Origin: Rosettibacter sp964572725
GTDB taxonomy: Bacteria > Bacteroidota > Ignavibacteria > Ignavibacteriales > Melioribacteraceae
DNA length: 56,516 bases
Direction of reading: 5' to 3'
NCBI GenBank assembly: GCA_964572725.1
Contig: CAZNFW010000018.1
Location: 1 to 56,516, forward strand
Positions 53,413 to 56,516 of this stretch are shown here, one piece after another; position 1 is the first letter of the stretch, and every line of letters begins with the position of its first letter. The notes under the pieces were generated by a model. It saw only the letters and a list, made by a program, of their open reading frames with translations, did no database searches and had not been told where the DNA came from. A program made the position numbers and the translations under genes.

Positions 53413-54825
53413 ATGGATAAAGAAAATCTAATTGAAACGGCAAATAAACTTAGATGGCAGTTTGGAGATGGCTTGCATGATTTAATCATAGAATCAATTT
53501 ATAAAAATGCTGAAGAAATTGCTAAAACAGTTGTATCTAAAAAAGGGGATAAACAAAAATTTAATCTTGATAGATTTATTGACAAAATTGTTACAAGTAA
53601 ATGGACTGGCTTTCCAATAATGTTTTTACTACTTGCATTTGTATTCTGGCTTACAGTTGTTGGTGCAAATTATCCTTCAAAATTAATATCCTTTTTGCTT
53701 GTCGATACAGTACACCCATTTTTAAAGGGAATATCTTTCGATTTACACTTTCCTTGGTGGCTAAGCGGTGTTTTAATTGATGGTGCATATCTCGCAATGG
53801 CATGGGTTGTTAGTGTAATGCTTCCACCAATGGCAATATTTTTCCCTTTATTTACTTTTCTGGAAGATTTTGGCTACCTGCCAAGAGTTGCATTTAATAT
53901 GGACAGCCTTTATAAAAAAGTGGGAGCTCATGGAAAACAAGCTTTGACAATGAGTATGGGATTTGGATGCAATGCTGCAGGTGTAATTGCAACTAGAATA
54001 ATTGACAGTCCTCGCGAAAGATTAATTGCCATAATTACGAACAATTTTTCTCTGTGTAATGGTAGATGGCCAACACAAATTTTAATTGCATCTATTTTTA
54101 TAGGAAGTTTAGTACCACCTTATTTAGCAGGATTGATTTCAGCTGCTTCTGTTGTAGGTATTGCAATTTTGGGAATCATTTTTAGTCTGATTATATCATG
54201 GTTTTTATCAAGAACTATCTTAAAAGGGGAAGCATCTGCTTTTAGTCTCGAACTACCTCCATATCGTCCGCCCAAAATTTTACAAATTCTTTATACATCA
54301 TTGATTGATAGAACAATATTTGTGTTGTGGAGAGCAGTAGTATTTGCCCTGCCTGCTGGTGCAGTTATCTGGCTTGTAGCAAATATTAATATTAATAATA
54401 TTAGTCTGGCTGAACATTTAATAAATTGGATAAATCCAGCAGCTGTTTTTATAGGATTAAATGGGGTAATAATTCTTGCTTATATTATTGCAATTCCTGC
54501 AAACGAGATTGTGATACCAACTGTTTTGATGCTTACAGTCTTAACAACAAAAATTTCGGGTGTAGGTGCTGGAGCTGGTGTTATGTTCGAACTGGAAAAT
54601 GTTTCTGATGTTGCTACTTTATTACAAGCAGGTGGATGGACTACTTTAACTGGAATAAATTTAATGCTCTTTAGTTTACTTCATAATCCTTGTTCAACAA
54701 CTATATTTACAATCTATAAAGAAACTAACAGCTTAAAGTGGGCTTTAATTTCAACTTTTCTTCCAATAATTTTAGGAATATCTGTTTGTTTTATAGTAAC
54801 AAGAATTTGGTTTTTGTTCGGTTAA
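53413..54825 (+). CDS. FeoB membrane permease domain protein (split FeoB, C-terminal part)
   Basis: 470 residues with about eight or more membrane helices and two gate (nucleoside-recognition) domains. The first gate reads GFGCNAAGVIATRIIDSPRERLIAII then SLCNGRWPTQI, and the second IPANEIVIPTVLML. Full-length FeoB carries GCxVPAIMATR and SCSARLPVY at the first gate, so this is a variant, seen as Asn-Ala-Ala-Gly and Leu-Cys-Asn-Gly. It forms the Fe2+ path, with the GTPase in the gene before it. It ends the operon, 37 bases from the convergent ppk end. Confidence 0.9.
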   Translation: MDKENLIETANKLRWQFGDGLHDLIIESIYKNAEEIAKTVVSKKGDKQKFNLDRFIDKIVTSKWTGFPIMFLLLAFVFWLTVVGANYPSKLISFLLVDTVHPFLKGISFDLHFPWWLSGVLIDGAYLAMAWVVSVMLPPMAIFFPLFTFLEDFGYLPRVAFNMDSLYKKVGAHGKQALTMSMGFGCNAAGVIATRIIDSPRERLIAIITNNFSLCNGRWPTQILIASIFIGSLVPPYLAGLISAASVVGIAILGIIFSLIISWFLSRTILKGEASAFSLELPPYRPPKILQILYTSLIDRTIFVLWRAVVFALPAGAVIWLVANININNISLAEHLINWINPAAVFIGLNGVIILAYIIAIPANEIVIPTVLMLTVLTTKISGVGAGAGVMFELENVSDVATLLQAGGWTTLTGINLMLFSLLHNPCSTTIFTIYKETNSLKWALISTFLPIILGISVCFIVTRIWFLFG

Positions 54826-54862
54826 GTATTTCAAAGTAAATTTTTGATAATCTTTTTCAATT

Positions 54863-56516
54863 TTATAAGCTTTTTCTGATTCTATTTACATTATTAATTT
54901 CTTGAGTAATTATTTTTTTCGAATTAGAAATTGCAAGTTGCATCATATATTCTTGATGGTCTAAGATTGGTTCTGTATAAACAGGATGATTAAATACATA
55001 TTTTCCTGTTGGAAGTAAAATTCTTGCTTTGACATTATCTTTAAGGCATGTATCCAGAATATGATTTTTAATAAATTCTTTGTGGTCGGGATCTTTAACA
55101 GGAAATGTGATCTCAACTCTTCGGTCTAAATTTCTTTGCATTAAGTCTGCACTGCTCAAATATATTTCTTCATTTCCATTATTGTAGAAATAGTAAATTC
55201 TGCTATGTTCTAAGAATCTTCCAACAATGCTAATCACTTTTATGTTTTCACTTAAATTTGGAACTTGCGGAATCAGGCAACATACACCTCTAACTATTAA
55301 GTCAATTTTAACCCCATTGCGGGAAGCTTCATATAAAGCTGCAATTAAGAATGGGTCTACAAGTGAATTGAGTTTGAATATTAAATGTCCTTTGCTGCCA
55401 TTTTTTGCATTTTTAATCTCTCTCTCAATTAACTCAAGAAAAGTTTGTCTTTTGTTGATTGGGGCTACAGATAATTTTCTGTATTCTTTTTGTTCTGAAT
55501 AACCAGTAAGATAATTAAAAATTTCTGATACATCTGCACATATTTCTTCATCTGTAGTGAATAATCCAATATCTGTATAAATTTTTGCTGTTTCAACATT
55601 ATAGTTTCCTGTTGACAAATGGACATATCTTTTAACACCCTCAGCTTCTTTGCGAACAACAAGAGTCATTTTTGCATGTGTTTTTAGACCAACCAGACCA
55701 TATACAACATGAACGCCAGCTTTTTCAAGTTCGCGTGCCCAGTAAATGTTATTCTCTTCATCGAATCTTGCTTTTAGTTCAACTAAAACTGCAACCTGTT
55801 TTTTTCGTTCAGCAGCTTCAATTAAATATTTTACAATTGGGGAATTTTGACCAACACGATATAAAGTTTGCTTTATTGCTAAAACATCTGGGTCGCGGGA
55901 AGCCTCTTTAATAAAATCGACAACAGGAGTAAATGATTCATACGGGTGATTAATTAATATATCTTTTTTACTAATAAGTGAGAAAACATTTTCTTCTTCA
56001 TTAAAAATTATAGGAGTTACAGGATAAAATGGTTTATCTTTCAAATGAGGCATAGATAAATCATAGAGATGAATTACATCGCTTAAACCTAAATTGCCAT
56101 CAATTATGTGTAAATCATCACGTGTGATTTCAAGATTTTCAATCAAAGTATCAATCATGTAATCGGGCATTTGTTTTTCAACTTCAAGTCGAACAACAGA
56201 ACCAAATTTTCTTTGACGAATATTTTCTTCTATTAATTCCAGTAAATCATCAGCTTCATCTTCCTGAATTTCAAGGTCAGTGTTTCTTGTAATTCTAAAT
56301 CTATATGCTTCAAGGACTTCAAGACCAGGGAAAAGCATATTAAGATTTGATTTTATTAAGTCTCCAATCCAAACAAATTTGACAACGCCATTGGAGTTAT
56401 ATGATTTTGTTTTAATTATCTTATCAATTCTTAAAAGTCGGGGTAATATGTTTGGTACCTTAACCCTTGCAAAATGTTTTTCTCCTTTTGGATTTTTTAT
56501 CAAAATTGCAAAACTT
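54863..56516 (-). CDS. ppk: Polyphosphate kinase Ppk1, 5' truncated by the window edge
   Basis: The frame is open to the end of the window; the N-terminal domain starts beyond it, so only about 551 of roughly 700 residues are seen. Features include FARVKVPNILPRLLRI in the N-domain, the catalytic stretch VHLSTGNYNVETAKIYTDIG with the phospho-accepting His, and a second His in FLEHSRIYYFYNNG. SSADLMQRNLDRRVEITFPV is near the end. Ppk1 builds polyphosphate from ATP. NadK in this window may be able to use polyphosphate, but no direct link is shown. Confidence 0.95.
   Translation of the reverse strand, partial: SFAILIKNPKGEKHFARVKVPNILPRLLRIDKIIKTKSYNSNGVVKFVWIGDLIKSNLNMLFPGLEVLEAYRFRITRNTDLEIQEDEADDLLELIEENIRQRKFGSVVRLEVEKQMPDYMIDTLIENLEITRDDLHIIDGNLGLSDVIHLYDLSMPHLKDKPFYPVTPIIFNEEENVFSLISKKDILINHPYESFTPVVDFIKEASRDPDVLAIKQTLYRVGQNSPIVKYLIEAAERKKQVAVLVELKARFDEENNIYWARELEKAGVHVVYGLVGLKTHAKMTLVVRKEAEGVKRYVHLSTGNYNVETAKIYTDIGLFTTDEEICADVSEIFNYLTGYSEQKEYRKLSVAPINKRQTFLELIEREIKNAKNGSKGHLIFKLNSLVDPFLIAALYEASRNGVKIDLIVRGVCCLIPQVPNLSENIKVISIVGRFLEHSRIYYFYNNGNEEIYLSSADLMQRNLDRRVEITFPVKDPDHKEFIKNHILDTCLKDNVKARILLPTGKYVFNHPVYTEPILDHQEYMMQLAISNSKKIITQEINNVNRIRKSL

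Noticed and set aside
52600..54825. Frameshift or stop mutation in a fused feoB
   Set aside because: The GTPase gene ends cleanly, 18 bases separate it from a start with its own ribosome binding site, and both parts are complete, so the split is natural.
1..56516. tRNA, rRNA, CRISPR, insertion sequence or prophage
   Set aside because: All intergenic gaps are short, and none contains a cloverleaf, spaced repeats or terminal inverted repeats that I could recognise. The Xer protein is a housekeeping recombinase with no integrase context.

Overview
The window is a dense, AT-rich bacterial chromosome segment with about 51 protein genes, almost no intergenic space, and no rRNA, tRNA, CRISPR array, insertion sequence or prophage that I could see. 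The gene set is Gram-negative (LolA-type carrier, outer-membrane barrel, lipid A genes lpxB and lpxK, MsbA-like exporter) with a Bacteroidota/Chlorobiota flavour: a TTTG-N20-TAATTTTG promoter-like site before rpmE, pyruvate phosphate dikinase, split FeoB and many 4-base ATGA overlaps. My best guess is a member of the Ignavibacteria or a close relative. This is inferred from gene content, not from a marker-gene comparison. No stretch over 300 bases lacks a gene; the longest gap is the 196-base divergent region at 50731-50926.

Plus strand, 1-25523. A truncated ComB-like gene is followed by ftsK, a lolA-like gene, a YbhN/AglD-type membrane protein, a small outer-membrane barrel, uppP, a cyclophilin lipoprotein, and an NSS-family symporter with a 46-residue membrane ORF that looks like its MetS-type small subunit. 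Then come holA, an ECF sigma factor with an overlapping membrane partner, and rpmE with a clear terminator. The next run is rsmB, a RodZ-like gene, ligA, an orphan ORF, a STAS protein, a Cof-type HAD hydrolase, a PgpH-type c-di-AMP phosphodiesterase, xerC/xerD, a SPOR-like lipoprotein, an MsbA-like exporter, a family 2 glycosyltransferase, nadK and a thioredoxin-fold protein.

Minus strand, 50730 down to 25598. The order of transcription is mrp, nifU-like, tpiA (terminator); a membrane-fused GH2-like protein, smc, an MtnX-like HAD phosphatase, an ICMT-like methyltransferase, lpxB (broken by one frameshift), a DUF374 acyltransferase, lpxK, ppdK (hairpin); queA (terminator); ispD, plsY, gpsA, recG; and finally a compact set of two D-Ala-D-Ala-ligase-like ATP-grasp enzymes, a GNAT acetyltransferase and a KamA-type lysine 2,3-aminomutase. 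This last set is the best candidate here for an undescribed system. It looks like a small pathway that makes beta-lysine and then ligates and/or acetylates it. One ATP-grasp gene has no ATG, GTG or TTG start for its conserved N-lobe and may start at ATT.

Right end. A divergent plus-strand iron operon (50927-54825) encodes a DtxR/MntR-family regulator, a membrane-anchored DtxR-like protein with two FeoA domains, and FeoB split into separate GTPase and permease genes. A perfect 14-bp palindrome lies 25 bases before the regulator start. The window ends inside a polyphosphate kinase gene on the minus strand.
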